Virus record (IMG/VR): IMGVR_UViG_3300028920_000062
Coordinates: 1 to 64,000 of that record
Reading direction: 5' to 3' (one strand)
DNA: 64,000 nt
From: a virus
Below the pieces are notes generated by a model. It saw nothing but the letters and a program-made list of their open reading frames with translations. It did not search any database and was not told the DNA's origin. The translations under genes and the position numbers were made by a program. Each line of letters begins with the position of its first letter. The first letter of the stretch is position 1. Shown one piece after another: positions 8,313-17,864 of the stretch.

Positions 8313-9124
8313 TGGCTAGTGATAGAGGTATCTTTGCTCAGGCAAAAACTGGAGTGCAAAATGCTGGAGGTAAGTTAAGAGATTTTTCAGATCTAGCCAA
8401 GGCTGGTGCTCATAATACTGCTGCGGCTTGGCATGGCATGGGAAGAACTGCAGCGGGTGGAGCATTTCGTTCTGGCGTTGCTGAAACTTTTGGATTTGTT
8501 TATGGCGGTCCTAACAATAGTGATTATAGGGGTTTTCTTGGAATAAAGGACCACGACTTTAAGGGCAATTTCAGAAAGGCTCGAAATGTTCGTAGAGCTG
8601 CAATGAAATGGAAAGCTAGCCCTAACGCCTCTTTTTTACGAAAACAGGCTGTTGGTATGAAATATGCCATGAGGTCTGCTCCTGGTCGAGCTCTAAAGTC
8701 TGCGGTGGGTAGTATGGCAGGTAAGGCGATTTTTCCTGCCTTTACAGCTGTTAGTATGTATTCTGCTTACCAAGAAGGCGGTGTTGGTGCTGCACTGAAA
8801 GCTGGAGCTACAGAGGCTGCGGTCTGGGGTGGTCTGAAGCTGGCTGGAGCTATAATTGGTTCAACAACCACAGCCGCTATTGGTGGTGTTGCCGCACTGG
8901 GGTTTGGCTACCATGCTTTGGGAACAGCAGCTAAATCGTATCGAAAGGGTTTGCAAAATCTTGAGATGGGAGCTCCAGTGAAAGATCCTTATGGAACTAC
9001 TGCGACCCTCAGAGCTCGTTCGTTGCAGGCGTTGAATAGTTCGGCCGTTAACGGTAGAATGGCAATGGGGAATGAAGCGTTATTGATGCACGATAGCGCT
9101 TATAGTCCCGCCTTTGGGAGGTAA
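8312..9124 (+). CDS. Small hydrophobic, Ala/Gly-rich protein (270 aa), probable inner virion protein
   Basis: No family recognised. The start ATG overlaps the previous stop (TAATG) and is preceded by GGGAGG at about nine bases. Residues about 135-210 are strongly hydrophobic and Ala/Gly-rich (AAVWGGLKLAGAIIG, then TAAIGGVAALGFGYHALG), suggesting two or three membrane-type helices. The N-terminal half is basic and the C-terminus polar (RARSLQALNSSAVNGRMAMG). It is the middle of three consecutive glycine-rich genes behind the giant modular protein, so a shared role in the virion interior or at the host membrane is likely but inferred. Confidence 0.65.
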   Translation: MASDRGIFAQAKTGVQNAGGKLRDFSDLAKAGAHNTAAAWHGMGRTAAGGAFRSGVAETFGFVYGGPNNSDYRGFLGIKDHDFKGNFRKARNVRRAAMKWKASPNASFLRKQAVGMKYAMRSAPGRALKSAVGSMAGKAIFPAFTAVSMYSAYQEGGVGAALKAGATEAAVWGGLKLAGAIIGSTTTAAIGGVAALGFGYHALGTAAKSYRKGLQNLEMGAPVKDPYGTTATLRARSLQALNSSAVNGRMAMGNEALLMHDSAYSPAFGR

Positions 9125-9128
9125 GTAA

Positions 9129-9839
9129 ATGATTGCTGCACCACTTTTTAGAGGAGCTTTTTCTCGTGCTATTAGTAATACCGCTAAATCTGCCTGGGCA
9201 AATAGTGCGGTGAGAGGAGGTGTGTACGGTGCTGGAGCCGGTGGTCTGTGGGGAGCTATCTCTGATGACACATCTGTTATTGGTGGCGCTCTAATAGGGG
9301 CTGGACTCGGTGCTGGTGGAGCTAGATACGGCGGTAGCTTTAAAACCGGAGCACGTTCTTGGTGGAATACTGCGGCTGGACACTATGCTGGTGGATCAAG
9401 TGCTAGAACAGTTGCAGGGGCTCTTGGCAGAAGTTTCAAAAGCGGAGCTAGTCGTGCTGTAGATACAATGCGAAGCGATATTGCTTGGGCAGCAGGAAAA
9501 GTTGGCTCAATGTGGGAAGGGGGGTTTTCGAGAAGCGCCGTTAATGCAACAATGAATAATGCAAGAACTGCTGCCGCTAGTGCTGGTACTCGGGCAGCTG
9601 GCAAAGCCCGCGCCCAGGCAGCTGCATCTTCTGAAACAATTGCAAATACTGTTTGTGATTCAAACCAAGCATGCGCTGGCAGCAAAATAGCCTCTAATGT
9701 AACTAATAGCAATTGGCGAAGGAGCTCTGGAAGGCAACGTCGCCGCATGCAGCGCTCGGCAGCAAGAGCTGCATATAATATTCAAGGTGGAGACGCAGGG
9801 ATGATAAGCAGAGGGTATCTGCAAACCATGGGGCTATAG
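9129..9839 (+). CDS. Glycine-zipper protein (236 aa), probable inner virion protein
   Basis: The start follows a GGGAGGT ribosome site four bases after the previous stop. Residues about 25-60 (VYGAGAGGLWGAISDD, then IGGALIGAGLGAGGARYGG) form a glycine-zipper hairpin like that at the start of the gene at 7380, pointing to duplication. The rest is Ala/Ser/Arg-rich. The C-terminal part has a short two-Cys motif (CDSNQAC) followed by a very basic stretch (SSGRQRRRMQRSAARAA) that could bind DNA or membrane phospholipid. No enzyme signature is visible. Function unknown; association with the virion is inferred from the neighbours. Confidence 0.65.
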   Translation: MIAAPLFRGAFSRAISNTAKSAWANSAVRGGVYGAGAGGLWGAISDDTSVIGGALIGAGLGAGGARYGGSFKTGARSWWNTAAGHYAGGSSARTVAGALGRSFKSGASRAVDTMRSDIAWAAGKVGSMWEGGFSRSAVNATMNNARTAAASAGTRAAGKARAQAAASSETIANTVCDSNQACAGSKIASNVTNSNWRRSSGRQRRRMQRSAARAAYNIQGGDAGMISRGYLQTMGL

Positions 9840-9857
9840 TAGTCTCGAAAGACCATT

Positions 9858-11903
9858 ATGCCATTAGATCTCAATCAGTGTGACAAAGCGTGCATTAAGT
9901 GTATCAAGGGGTACAAAAAGAAGCACAAGCTGGTCGCTGGTCAATCCTTCGATATTTCTTGTGAGGGAATCCCAAGGTTCGGCGAACACATCAATATGCT
10001 TGGTTCCATTCCTGCGGACCAACAAAATACTGCTCTAAGTATTCTTGATCCTGTAACATGGGCTGCAGAAACTCTTGACTGGCATTGTCTGGATCCAGAT
10101 GGATCTGTATGGATGCGAAGAGATCCAGGAGAGTATACTAAGTGGAGAGAGCAGAATCCTGATGCTGACTTACTTGGCAACTCTCGCTACCACCGTCCGT
10201 ACCAGGCAGACATGCTTAGGTGTTCATCTCAGTTTAAAGCATTCCGCATAGGTAGACAGGCCGGAAAAACAGAGGCGATTGTTGTCTCGATGCTTTACCA
10301 CATGTTCGTTAAGCCCGGTATCCCGGAGGACGAAGGCTTCAAGATTGTTGTCATCGCTCCATACCAGGCACAAATTGATCTTATCTTTAGTAGGCTAGCT
10401 CAGCTAATCAGAAGCAACCCTGTTACCCAAAATTCCCTGCGCCGAAATGTAAAGGCTCCTGTATATACACTCGAGCTGTTCAATGGCTCCAGGGTTATGG
10501 GATTCACCGCTGGCACAAAGTCAGGTGGAAATGCAGACTCTGTTCGTGGTCAGCACGCACACATGCTAGTGTTCGATGAGGCTGATTACCTTTCTCCGAA
10601 GGATCTCGAGTCTGCTCTGTCGATCATTACCAACCATCCGAATGCTAGTGTATGGATGAGCTCTACTCCATCTGGTAAGCGAGAGAAGTTCTTCCAGGTA
10701 TGTAGTTCCAAAGAGTGGAAAGAGTTCCACTACACCTCTCGAGTCAACCCAATGTGGGATGACAAGAAGGAAGCGCTATTCAGAAGCACGCTCACTGACC
10801 TTGCGTTCCAGCACGAAATTCTTGCTGAGTTTGGAGAGCAGGAGGAGGGTGTGTTCCAGAACGTCCTGGTGCAGCTGGCTAAAGAAACCTATAGCTACGG
10901 TGATATTCCTCACATGAATACTTGGACCTACACTATTGGTGTAGATTGGAACGACACCAAGAATGGCACCTGTATCGTAGTGCTGGGCTTTGATCCCAAG
11001 AGACAAGTTTTTATTGTGGTAGACCGACATACCGTTTCCAGAGAGGGCTGGACTCAGACGCTTGCTATGCACAAAATTGTCGAGCTCAACAGGATATGGA
11101 GGCCCATTACTATCTATATCGACTCTGGCTTTGGTGGCACGCAGTGGGAGATGCTTAGGAAGTTCGGCTATGACTCACTAGCTGATCCGTCGAAGGGACC
11201 TGCTCACCCTGATTCTAGATTACGGGAGATTGTGAAGAAGTACGAATTTGGTAGCAGTGTTGAGGTGTATGACCTGTTTACAAAACAACCTATCAAGAAG
11301 CCGGCCAAATCGTTCTTGGTTGAGAGTACTGTGCGCAGGTTTGAGGCTCAGGATATCAAATTCTCAGATACTGACGAGGTTCTTGAGGCTCAGCTGCTTG
11401 GTTATATCGTAGACCGTGTTACTGCCACCGGTGTCCCTGTCTATAAGGCCAATGACGAGTCTTGTGGAGATCATGTCCTGGATGCATTGATGTGTGCTGT
11501 AATTGGCGTTACTATGGAGGTCTCTCCGCTGGGTAAGCCAAAGTACAGCAGTAAGATAACCCTGACGCCTTATTTTGGAGAAAAGGTGGATGCTGATATC
11601 TTTAGCGGTGATACAGTGCTTAACCACGAGAATCCTAGACGCAAAGAAGAGAAGGCTCGAGAAAAGGCTAGGCCGAATATGAAGAGAACGGACGGTGTTG
11701 AGAAGACCAGTCTTCTTGGGACCGAGAATAGTCTACCCGCACGCAATATGAATGATAGCCAGGTTAGGCCTTGGGACCATCCTGGATTCCTGAGAGATGA
11801 GCCAGCGCCTAGGGTACGTACGTTGAGTGAGGCGATCGATGAGGCTTACAAGAGGCAAGGTTTGCGCAGACCTACTAGAAAACCTCGCCGTAAGAATATA
11901 TAG
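9858..11903 (+). CDS. terL: Terminase large subunit (packaging ATPase-nuclease)
   Basis: 681 residues, a usual TerL size. It powers DNA packaging into the prohead through the portal and cuts the concatemer. ATPase: Walker A-like GRQAGKTE 132-139, Walker B LVFDE with D240/E241, then the coupling motif SSTPSG. RNase H-like nuclease: acidic residues at D363 (IGVDWND), D422 (YIDSGFGG) and D538/D542 (GDHVLDAL). The first 35 residues hold C8, C12, C15 and C35, a possible zinc-binding module not typical of TerL. The C-terminal ~110 residues are basic and low complexity. No small terminase gene is recognised beside it. The ribosome site is weak, but the start is well placed. Confidence 0.95.
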   Translation: MPLDLNQCDKACIKCIKGYKKKHKLVAGQSFDISCEGIPRFGEHINMLGSIPADQQNTALSILDPVTWAAETLDWHCLDPDGSVWMRRDPGEYTKWREQNPDADLLGNSRYHRPYQADMLRCSSQFKAFRIGRQAGKTEAIVVSMLYHMFVKPGIPEDEGFKIVVIAPYQAQIDLIFSRLAQLIRSNPVTQNSLRRNVKAPVYTLELFNGSRVMGFTAGTKSGGNADSVRGQHAHMLVFDEADYLSPKDLESALSIITNHPNASVWMSSTPSGKREKFFQVCSSKEWKEFHYTSRVNPMWDDKKEALFRSTLTDLAFQHEILAEFGEQEEGVFQNVLVQLAKETYSYGDIPHMNTWTYTIGVDWNDTKNGTCIVVLGFDPKRQVFIVVDRHTVSREGWTQTLAMHKIVELNRIWRPITIYIDSGFGGTQWEMLRKFGYDSLADPSKGPAHPDSRLREIVKKYEFGSSVEVYDLFTKQPIKKPAKSFLVESTVRRFEAQDIKFSDTDEVLEAQLLGYIVDRVTATGVPVYKANDESCGDHVLDALMCAVIGVTMEVSPLGKPKYSSKITLTPYFGEKVDADIFSGDTVLNHENPRRKEEKAREKARPNMKRTDGVEKTSLLGTENSLPARNMNDSQVRPWDHPGFLRDEPAPRVRTLSEAIDEAYKRQGLRRPTRKPRRKNI

Positions 11904-11921
11904 TGTATCCGAGGTACTATC

Positions 11922-12341
11922 ATGGCTCTGAATATCTACGAAGAAGCTAATCCTAGTTCTGCGTTTAGCAAAGATGCGACATTCTCTAATCCTTTTTCTG
12001 TGGCACTAAATGGAGCTTTGGGCGATGTCTATGAACAACGTTTGTACGTTCGTAATGACGATGTTGCTCGAGTCTATACAGATGTTACCGTTACACCTAT
12101 TGATGGCGGCGATAATATTGTAGATGGAACTAATGGCTTTAGCTGGAAGGTTATTGCCGGTGACCAGAAGCCGCTAGAAGAGCAATGGGATTTACAATCA
12201 CCTGGAAATAGTGCTAATGTTGGCAATCTAAGTGATACGAATACCTATCTGCCGTTCTGGATTCGCGTCCAGGTTCCAGAGGGAGCCGACGTCACTTCTT
12301 ATCAGGGCGTGCAACTAGAAATCGAAGCAACAGAATCCTAA
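11922..12341 (+). CDS. Small beta-rich structural protein (139 aa), unknown
   Basis: No family recognised with confidence. The sequence alternates hydrophobic and polar residues as in an Ig-like beta sandwich (QRLYVRNDDVARVYTDVTV, then FWIRVQVPEGADV, then QLEIEATES) and has no helices, cysteines or signal peptide. It sits between terminase and portal-module genes in a conserved head region, so a small head decoration or virion accessory role is plausible. The start is preceded by GAGGT. Confidence 0.6.
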   Translation: MALNIYEEANPSSAFSKDATFSNPFSVALNGALGDVYEQRLYVRNDDVARVYTDVTVTPIDGGDNIVDGTNGFSWKVIAGDQKPLEEQWDLQSPGNSANVGNLSDTNTYLPFWIRVQVPEGADVTSYQGVQLEIEATES

Positions 12342-12351
12342 GGAGAGCTAG

Positions 12352-15084
12352 ATGGCCAAGAGGCTGGATCAAACAAGTCGAAGCATTCTAGAGTTTCGAC
12401 CTAACATCGATTTTGTAGAACCAGATATTGAACAAGGCCCTATCCAACCTGTTGTTGATCCAACCAATCCAAAGGATGTCTTGGATAAAGCAGACGAGAT
12501 TCGCAAGTTGGCTAAGTCTGTGGACACTTTAGCTGCCGCGCTTCAAAATAAAGCAGATTTGCGTGCTAAAGATATGGTCATTAAGCTAGACCCCAATGTG
12601 GATGCGCCTGCTATCCAAGCAATGCGCCGAGCTCATCCCGGTTCAGATCCTACAAAAATTACTTATCCTCAATATGCTGCCTGCAAGGATCAGCAGCTCC
12701 AGAAGGGTCTAGACCTAGCTAATCAGGGGCTAATTTCTGCTGAGCAAATTGAGAAGGCGAGACAGAACCTAGATACTACTACAGGGTTTGATTCTTTGTT
12801 TAATAGTGAAGCTGCCAAGACCGGCGGTTTTCGTCCAGAGCTCAATACAAGGAACCAAATCATCCAGCCCATCAATATGGAGGAGTTTCAGCAAACACTC
12901 CTGGAAATGCTGGTTAATTTCTTGTGGAAGAGCTTTATTAAGCCAATCATTCCTCTTCCTGGCCTCCCTGATGAGATCGCAGGGAGCTCAGATCAAGACC
13001 CATCTCAGTATGCAAAGAGCATAGATAAGGTTTCAGATAATGCTGTAGATCAGGCTGAGAACTTTCCAAATGCAGATAAGGCCGTTCAGAAGGCGGCTGC
13101 AGATGCAGGCAATATGAAGGCCCCACCAGGTCCTACTGAGAACGCCATTAGAGATGCTACCAAGGCAGCCAGTGGAGATATCACTAAGAGTCCTAGAGCG
13201 GATGACACAGTTGACCCGTTGGCCCTCCAAGACTGTTTTGTGATTACTTCTACTTTTGAGCGTGGAGCAGCTTATTGTACTACCGAAGAGTCTGTTTTCG
13301 CTATGATGCGTCCTTCGCTTAATGGAATTCGAATTATGGCTGGCTCTCAGGAATCTAGATCGCTTGCAATCGATGCAATTAGAGACGGGACTCTTGCAAT
13401 CGACGTGGATGCTGATGAGCAGACCACTGGAGATGATCCAGGTGTAAACCTCAATGATTCAGCACACAATATTATCGAAGATGCAGGCGGAACAGGAGCA
13501 AAGCCGAAGAAGGCCTTAACAGACCATATTAAAGATTGGCTCAAAGACTGTTTCCCTTGCGACTTTAGAATTAACTCGGGGATCGGGTTTGCTGTGCAAT
13601 TCCAGAACAACCTCGAGGAAGCACTACTCCAGTATCTTCTCTGGTACCAACAGATGCTGGAGCAGGTTAAGGCATTAGCCAATCTCTTTACTTTGAATAC
13701 CAGGTTTGCTGAGATCTGTGCGATTATTGCGGCTATCAAAGACCTTGTCTGCTTGCCAGATCTTCGTCGTATTATCGCGATTCTCATGCTGTTGTTGATG
13801 AAGATTTCGTTCTCAATTAATGGCCTATTTAGTTTTATTCTCAATCTCGTTGCGCCCCTCATTCTTCCGTTCTTATCTGGTATTGTTGATACCTTTGAGA
13901 AGTTTCTTATGGCGATCGTAAAGCCTATCGAGTGCATCATCGATAGCTTTGTAAACATGATCGAGAAGTTAAACTATAATGCCATCTTTCAAAAGGGAAA
14001 CTTGAGAGACCTCGCTGTCAATGTGGGGCCACAAGGCAAAGACGTGAAATCCGAAGGAGTGAAGCTCAAGCTCGAAGCACCTCGTATTAAGCTTAATATG
14101 CCCGGTGAGGCACTGGACGTAGACGTTAAGCCTGAGTTCTTGAGCGTTAAGGAACGCCAAGTAGGTGGTGGCAACACCTATAAGGGTGCCGAATGGGGAA
14201 CTTCGTTTAATTTCCTCGAAGATGCTCCTTTGGTTGGCAGCACTATGGCAGAAGATGAACAGGCTGTTCGTGAAGCAAATGAAGAACTAGAGGCTATTAG
14301 GGCCAGAAGATCAGAAGTGGATTTTGAAGACGCAGAGGAGAGGCGAACCTATCTAGCTGAGCTCGAGGCTGCTAGGAAAAAGAGAAATGACGCCGTAGAT
14401 AAGCAAGATACTGTTCTTCCTCAGCGGCTCAGAGGGTTCTTGGAACAGTTTAAGCGCGACATGCGCTCTAGTATTATTGCTATCTCTAGGTATCTCAGGC
14501 AGGCTATTGATGCCGTAACTGCTCTTGTGGCGGCAGTTGTAGGCGAATTTAGAGCTTTGATGGCGGCATGGCTTGGAGACGGAGAGGCTGTTATCGCTCT
14601 CCAGTTTGAGAAGCTAGAGATTATCCAGCTCATTTCTATGATGATCTCTTTTGTCGCTTGGATTGTGGGTGGCTTTAAGTGTGACGATCCAACAGAGGAT
14701 GAACCCAACGCCACCAGCTTCCTTCCCAATAATTCAGAGGCTCGTATGATTCAGGTGAATGATGATGGTTCTGTCACTATTACTGAAAACCCAGCGATTA
14801 TAGACAAGGCTATTGAGAATCTAGCGGCGACGTATGGTCCTGTTCCTGCTGGTTCAGAGGCTCCTGGAGCCGAAGTGGTTGGAACTCCAGCAGATCGGTC
14901 TAGGCAGAGACTGAACTCTCTGGTAGAATTTACAGGCAATCCGACATTGGACACTGAAATTGCTAGAGTTGTCGATGCGATTACTACTCCGGCTACAGAA
15001 ACATTCAAGTGTCCTCTGCAGACCTCCGTGGCAGAAGCTGAGCGGGTCAATACATGGATGAGAGAGCTGAACGACGCTATATAA
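12352..15084 (+). CDS. Large head-region protein with strongly hydrophobic segments (910 aa), unknown
   Basis: Not recognised. Residues 1-200 are polar with a helical, Ala/Lys-rich part. A middle region has scattered Cys (DCFPCDF). Residues about 470-515 are very hydrophobic (IIAILMLLLMK, then FSFILNLVAPLILPFLSGIV), and a second block is at 757-775 (LISMMISFVAWIVGGF). Residues about 630-700 are highly charged and probably coiled coil. The gene lies between terminase and portal, behind a good AAGGAGAG ribosome site. Such long hydrophobic stretches are unusual in a capsid module. It could be an inner-head protein that later enters the host envelope, or a portal-associated protein; both are inference. 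Confidence 0.7.
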   Translation: MAKRLDQTSRSILEFRPNIDFVEPDIEQGPIQPVVDPTNPKDVLDKADEIRKLAKSVDTLAAALQNKADLRAKDMVIKLDPNVDAPAIQAMRRAHPGSDPTKITYPQYAACKDQQLQKGLDLANQGLISAEQIEKARQNLDTTTGFDSLFNSEAAKTGGFRPELNTRNQIIQPINMEEFQQTLLEMLVNFLWKSFIKPIIPLPGLPDEIAGSSDQDPSQYAKSIDKVSDNAVDQAENFPNADKAVQKAAADAGNMKAPPGPTENAIRDATKAASGDITKSPRADDTVDPLALQDCFVITSTFERGAAYCTTEESVFAMMRPSLNGIRIMAGSQESRSLAIDAIRDGTLAIDVDADEQTTGDDPGVNLNDSAHNIIEDAGGTGAKPKKALTDHIKDWLKDCFPCDFRINSGIGFAVQFQNNLEEALLQYLLWYQQMLEQVKALANLFTLNTRFAEICAIIAAIKDLVCLPDLRRIIAILMLLLMKISFSINGLFSFILNLVAPLILPFLSGIVDTFEKFLMAIVKPIECIIDSFVNMIEKLNYNAIFQKGNLRDLAVNVGPQGKDVKSEGVKLKLEAPRIKLNMPGEALDVDVKPEFLSVKERQVGGGNTYKGAEWGTSFNFLEDAPLVGSTMAEDEQAVREANEELEAIRARRSEVDFEDAEERRTYLAELEAARKKRNDAVDKQDTVLPQRLRGFLEQFKRDMRSSIIAISRYLRQAIDAVTALVAAVVGEFRALMAAWLGDGEAVIALQFEKLEIIQLISMMISFVAWIVGGFKCDDPTEDEPNATSFLPNNSEARMIQVNDDGSVTITENPAIIDKAIENLAATYGPVPAGSEAPGAEVVGTPADRSRQRLNSLVEFTGNPTLDTEIARVVDAITTPATETFKCPLQTSVAEAERVNTWMRELNDAI

Positions 15085-15097
15085 GGAGATCAGTCTC

Positions 15098-17863
15098 TTG
15101 AAGATTTTCGGCGTAGAAATATTCAAACGAGGACGGTTCTTGGTTAAGGACGCGGTCCCTGATGTTAAGGCTCCAGTTCCGCAGACTAAAAAGCCAGCTC
15201 TGATGCGCCTAGTTAAAGATCCCGTGATGCGGTATCGAACTACGCGCTCAGTTGGTAGAGGTGCCTTCAATCCCGCCGAGTACGACCTAGCTGAAATTGG
15301 CCGCATTGAGGATACAGACAGTTATGTAAGGCAGGCCTTCGACAAGAAGGTCGCCCTCATGTTCAAAGAAGGTTGGGATCTTACCGGTAAGAATCTTAAG
15401 ACTATTCGCTATACCAGGACTCGCTTTGCTCAGATAGCACGAGCATCTGGCATTCCTACCAGGGCCCTCTTTCGCTCTATTGGGTCTAGTCTTATTCGCA
15501 AATCAAATGCATTCATTGTCAAAGTACGCAATATAGATGCATCTGGTGGAGAAGTCAGAAGAGAGCCGGGTAAGGCTACTTCTGTGAAGCCAGTAGCTGG
15601 GTACTTCCCTGTCCCTGCCGAGACTATGTATTATCAGCTGAATGGGTCTCGGATTACCAAGTGGCGTCAGAAGATGCCTAATGGTGAATATAAAGACTAC
15701 ATGCCTCGAGATGTGATCCACATCTACTACGATCGCAAAGACGGTTTTGTTTTTGGCACACCTACCATAGTTCCCGTTATTGATGACATCAGGGCTCTTC
15801 GCAAGATCGAGGAGAACATCGAGATGCTCGTTTATCAGCATCTTTTTCCATTGTTCCAATATAAGGTCGGCACAGATGAGCGCCCAGCGGGTGTCACAGA
15901 GGATGGTCAGCTAGAGGTAGATATCGTCAGGAGAGAAATTCAATTCATGCCATCTGAGGGTGGTATCGTTACTCCGGAACGCCACGAGATCAAAGTGATC
16001 GGTGCTGAAGGCAGAGCCATCAGGGCTGAGGGATATCTCGAGCACTTCAAGAAGAGGGTACTCTCTGGACTATCGGTCTCTACCGTTGACATGGGTGAAG
16101 GCCACACAGCTAACCGTGCTACTGCTGACAATATGTCACGCAACCTAATTGACGCGGTGAAGGATTTCCAGCAGGTGCTGGAGACTTTTATTAACGAGTA
16201 CTTCATTAATGAGCTTCTTTTGGAGTCCACCTTCGGATCAGATGTTCTAGATGAAGAGAACCTCTGCTATATGAAGTTCAAAGAGATTGACGTGGACGCT
16301 CAGATTAAGAAAGAGAATCATTATGCAGACTTGTTTGACAAAGATGTTATAGATCACGACGAGGCCCGCAGAGGAACAGGTCGTGAACCGCTAGAAATTC
16401 CAACTCGTGACGAGATTGAGTCCGAAGAAGATACTGCTATAAAGTATCCGCAGTGGCACCGCATGAGATGGAAGCTGTTCAAGGAACCAGAACTTCTTAT
16501 TCAATCTCTTGACGAACCGTGGTCTGCGGCTGCTCGAGCTACTGCGAAGAATAGTCTTACTGAGCTCAGTCAAAAGGATATAGAAGAAGTAGGGAAAGAG
16601 AAGAATAAACAAGAGATTGAGCTGGAGAAGGAACGGTCTAAGGCTAAGGTGGCTGTTGCAAAACAAAAGCCTTCTGGTGGTAAACCAACAAATACTGGGA
16701 CCAGACCTTCTCGCCCCAAGAAGGTTCAGAATGGCTATTTAAACCAGGCTTATTTAAGGCTTACTCAAGATGTTGTATCTAGAGTTTCTGAAGAACAAAA
16801 GTTAGATCATGACTGGGCTGCTCAGATTATTCGAGCTGAGCTTGATACTACTATTCAGAGATTAATCGCAGAACAAGTTATGTCTTTCCGCAGTGGCTAC
16901 GCTGCGCAGTCAACCATTTCCCCCACATTTGCTAGTCAGGTTACTACGGCCAGAGGAATGTTCTCTGACCGAGCTAATCGTTATGTTACTAGACTAGCTA
17001 ACCATGTAGTCTCTTCATTGAAGCGAAAGGTAAATAACAACATTGAGCCTGCCGATATCACAAAAACTACCAGGGCTGTTCTTGAGTCGTTCGCCTATCG
17101 AACAGACTTTATTGAAGATGTCGAGATTCGAAAGGCCTATAACTTGGGAGCAGCATGGGGGCTAAGAAACCAAGAGATAGACCAGATATATAGTGTTGCC
17201 AGAAAAGGGGCTTGTGCCGTATGCAAATCACATCATGCGCAACCCATAGAGCTCGAGTACGTCGGCATGGACGATGTACCTCCTTATCACGCGTCTTGTA
17301 GCTGTGCCCTGACACAACATAAAGAGATGACCCAACTGCGGGATGCTACAGTGCAGGATGCGGAGGGCTCGTTGCCTCCTCCTAAGGGAGTGAAGATGAG
17401 TGAGGAGCCTGCGGACAAGCCTCTACCTGGCACTAACGGCATAGTAAAATGTCCGAAGTGTGGTAAAACAGCTATTAAGAAGAAAGATACTCCAGACGTC
17501 TATAATTGCAGAGCATGCAAGACTTCATTTCGGGTAGTTACTGACGTAGAGGATGCCGCTTCTCAGGTTGGTCCAAGGACTAAGCGAGCAGGTTTTTTGA
17601 AATGTGTTGCTAGGGCTAAGGCTAGACTGAGATCTCAGCATCCAGATTGGGACGAGGGTAGGATCGAGATCGCAGCAGAGACTGCATGTGATCATCACCT
17701 GCAAGATGAAGAAGAAACCAAAAGTTTGACCGATGGCGAAAAGATGGATCGTTGTGTATCAAAAGTAAAGGCTCGACTCAAGAAGAAGGATCCAGATATG
17801 AGTGAGGACAAGCTTACGTCCTCTGCCTTTGCTATCTGTAATAGTCAATTAAAGGGGAAGTAA
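15098..17863 (+). CDS. Portal protein fused to a MuF-like domain and a zinc ribbon
   Basis: 921 residues. Residues about 45-480 read as a portal protein: the dodecameric ring at the capsid vertex through which DNA passes. A charged linker follows. Residues about 545-745 match the MuF/SPP1 gp7 head-morphogenesis type, ending in CAVC (C706/C709) and HASCSCA (C734/C736). Next comes a zinc ribbon (CPKC 785-788, CRAC 804-807) and two tandem 33-residue Cys-containing repeats (836-868, 886-918). In many phages portal and MuF are separate genes. The start is TTG 15098: the AAGGAGAT site at 15083-15090 lies seven bases upstream and no in-frame ATG fits better. Portal call firm; MuF call good. Confidence 0.9.
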   Translation: MKIFGVEIFKRGRFLVKDAVPDVKAPVPQTKKPALMRLVKDPVMRYRTTRSVGRGAFNPAEYDLAEIGRIEDTDSYVRQAFDKKVALMFKEGWDLTGKNLKTIRYTRTRFAQIARASGIPTRALFRSIGSSLIRKSNAFIVKVRNIDASGGEVRREPGKATSVKPVAGYFPVPAETMYYQLNGSRITKWRQKMPNGEYKDYMPRDVIHIYYDRKDGFVFGTPTIVPVIDDIRALRKIEENIEMLVYQHLFPLFQYKVGTDERPAGVTEDGQLEVDIVRREIQFMPSEGGIVTPERHEIKVIGAEGRAIRAEGYLEHFKKRVLSGLSVSTVDMGEGHTANRATADNMSRNLIDAVKDFQQVLETFINEYFINELLLESTFGSDVLDEENLCYMKFKEIDVDAQIKKENHYADLFDKDVIDHDEARRGTGREPLEIPTRDEIESEEDTAIKYPQWHRMRWKLFKEPELLIQSLDEPWSAAARATAKNSLTELSQKDIEEVGKEKNKQEIELEKERSKAKVAVAKQKPSGGKPTNTGTRPSRPKKVQNGYLNQAYLRLTQDVVSRVSEEQKLDHDWAAQIIRAELDTTIQRLIAEQVMSFRSGYAAQSTISPTFASQVTTARGMFSDRANRYVTRLANHVVSSLKRKVNNNIEPADITKTTRAVLESFAYRTDFIEDVEIRKAYNLGAAWGLRNQEIDQIYSVARKGACAVCKSHHAQPIELEYVGMDDVPPYHASCSCALTQHKEMTQLRDATVQDAEGSLPPPKGVKMSEEPADKPLPGTNGIVKCPKCGKTAIKKKDTPDVYNCRACKTSFRVVTDVEDAASQVGPRTKRAGFLKCVARAKARLRSQHPDWDEGRIEIAAETACDHHLQDEEETKSLTDGEKMDRCVSKVKARLKKKDPDMSEDKLTSSAFAICNSQLKGK
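17603..17851 (+). repeat. Tandem duplicated 33-residue Cys motif at the portal C-terminus
   Basis: Two ungapped copies: residues 836-868 (nt 17603-17701) and 886-918 (nt 17753-17851). Both start CV, contain KARL, then PD, a conserved Cys at position 29 and a final Leu. About 12 of 33 positions are identical. A related Cys-bearing patch may exist in the next gene (ILACVSRKAKAMGC). Confidence 0.85.
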
Positions 17864-17864
17864 G

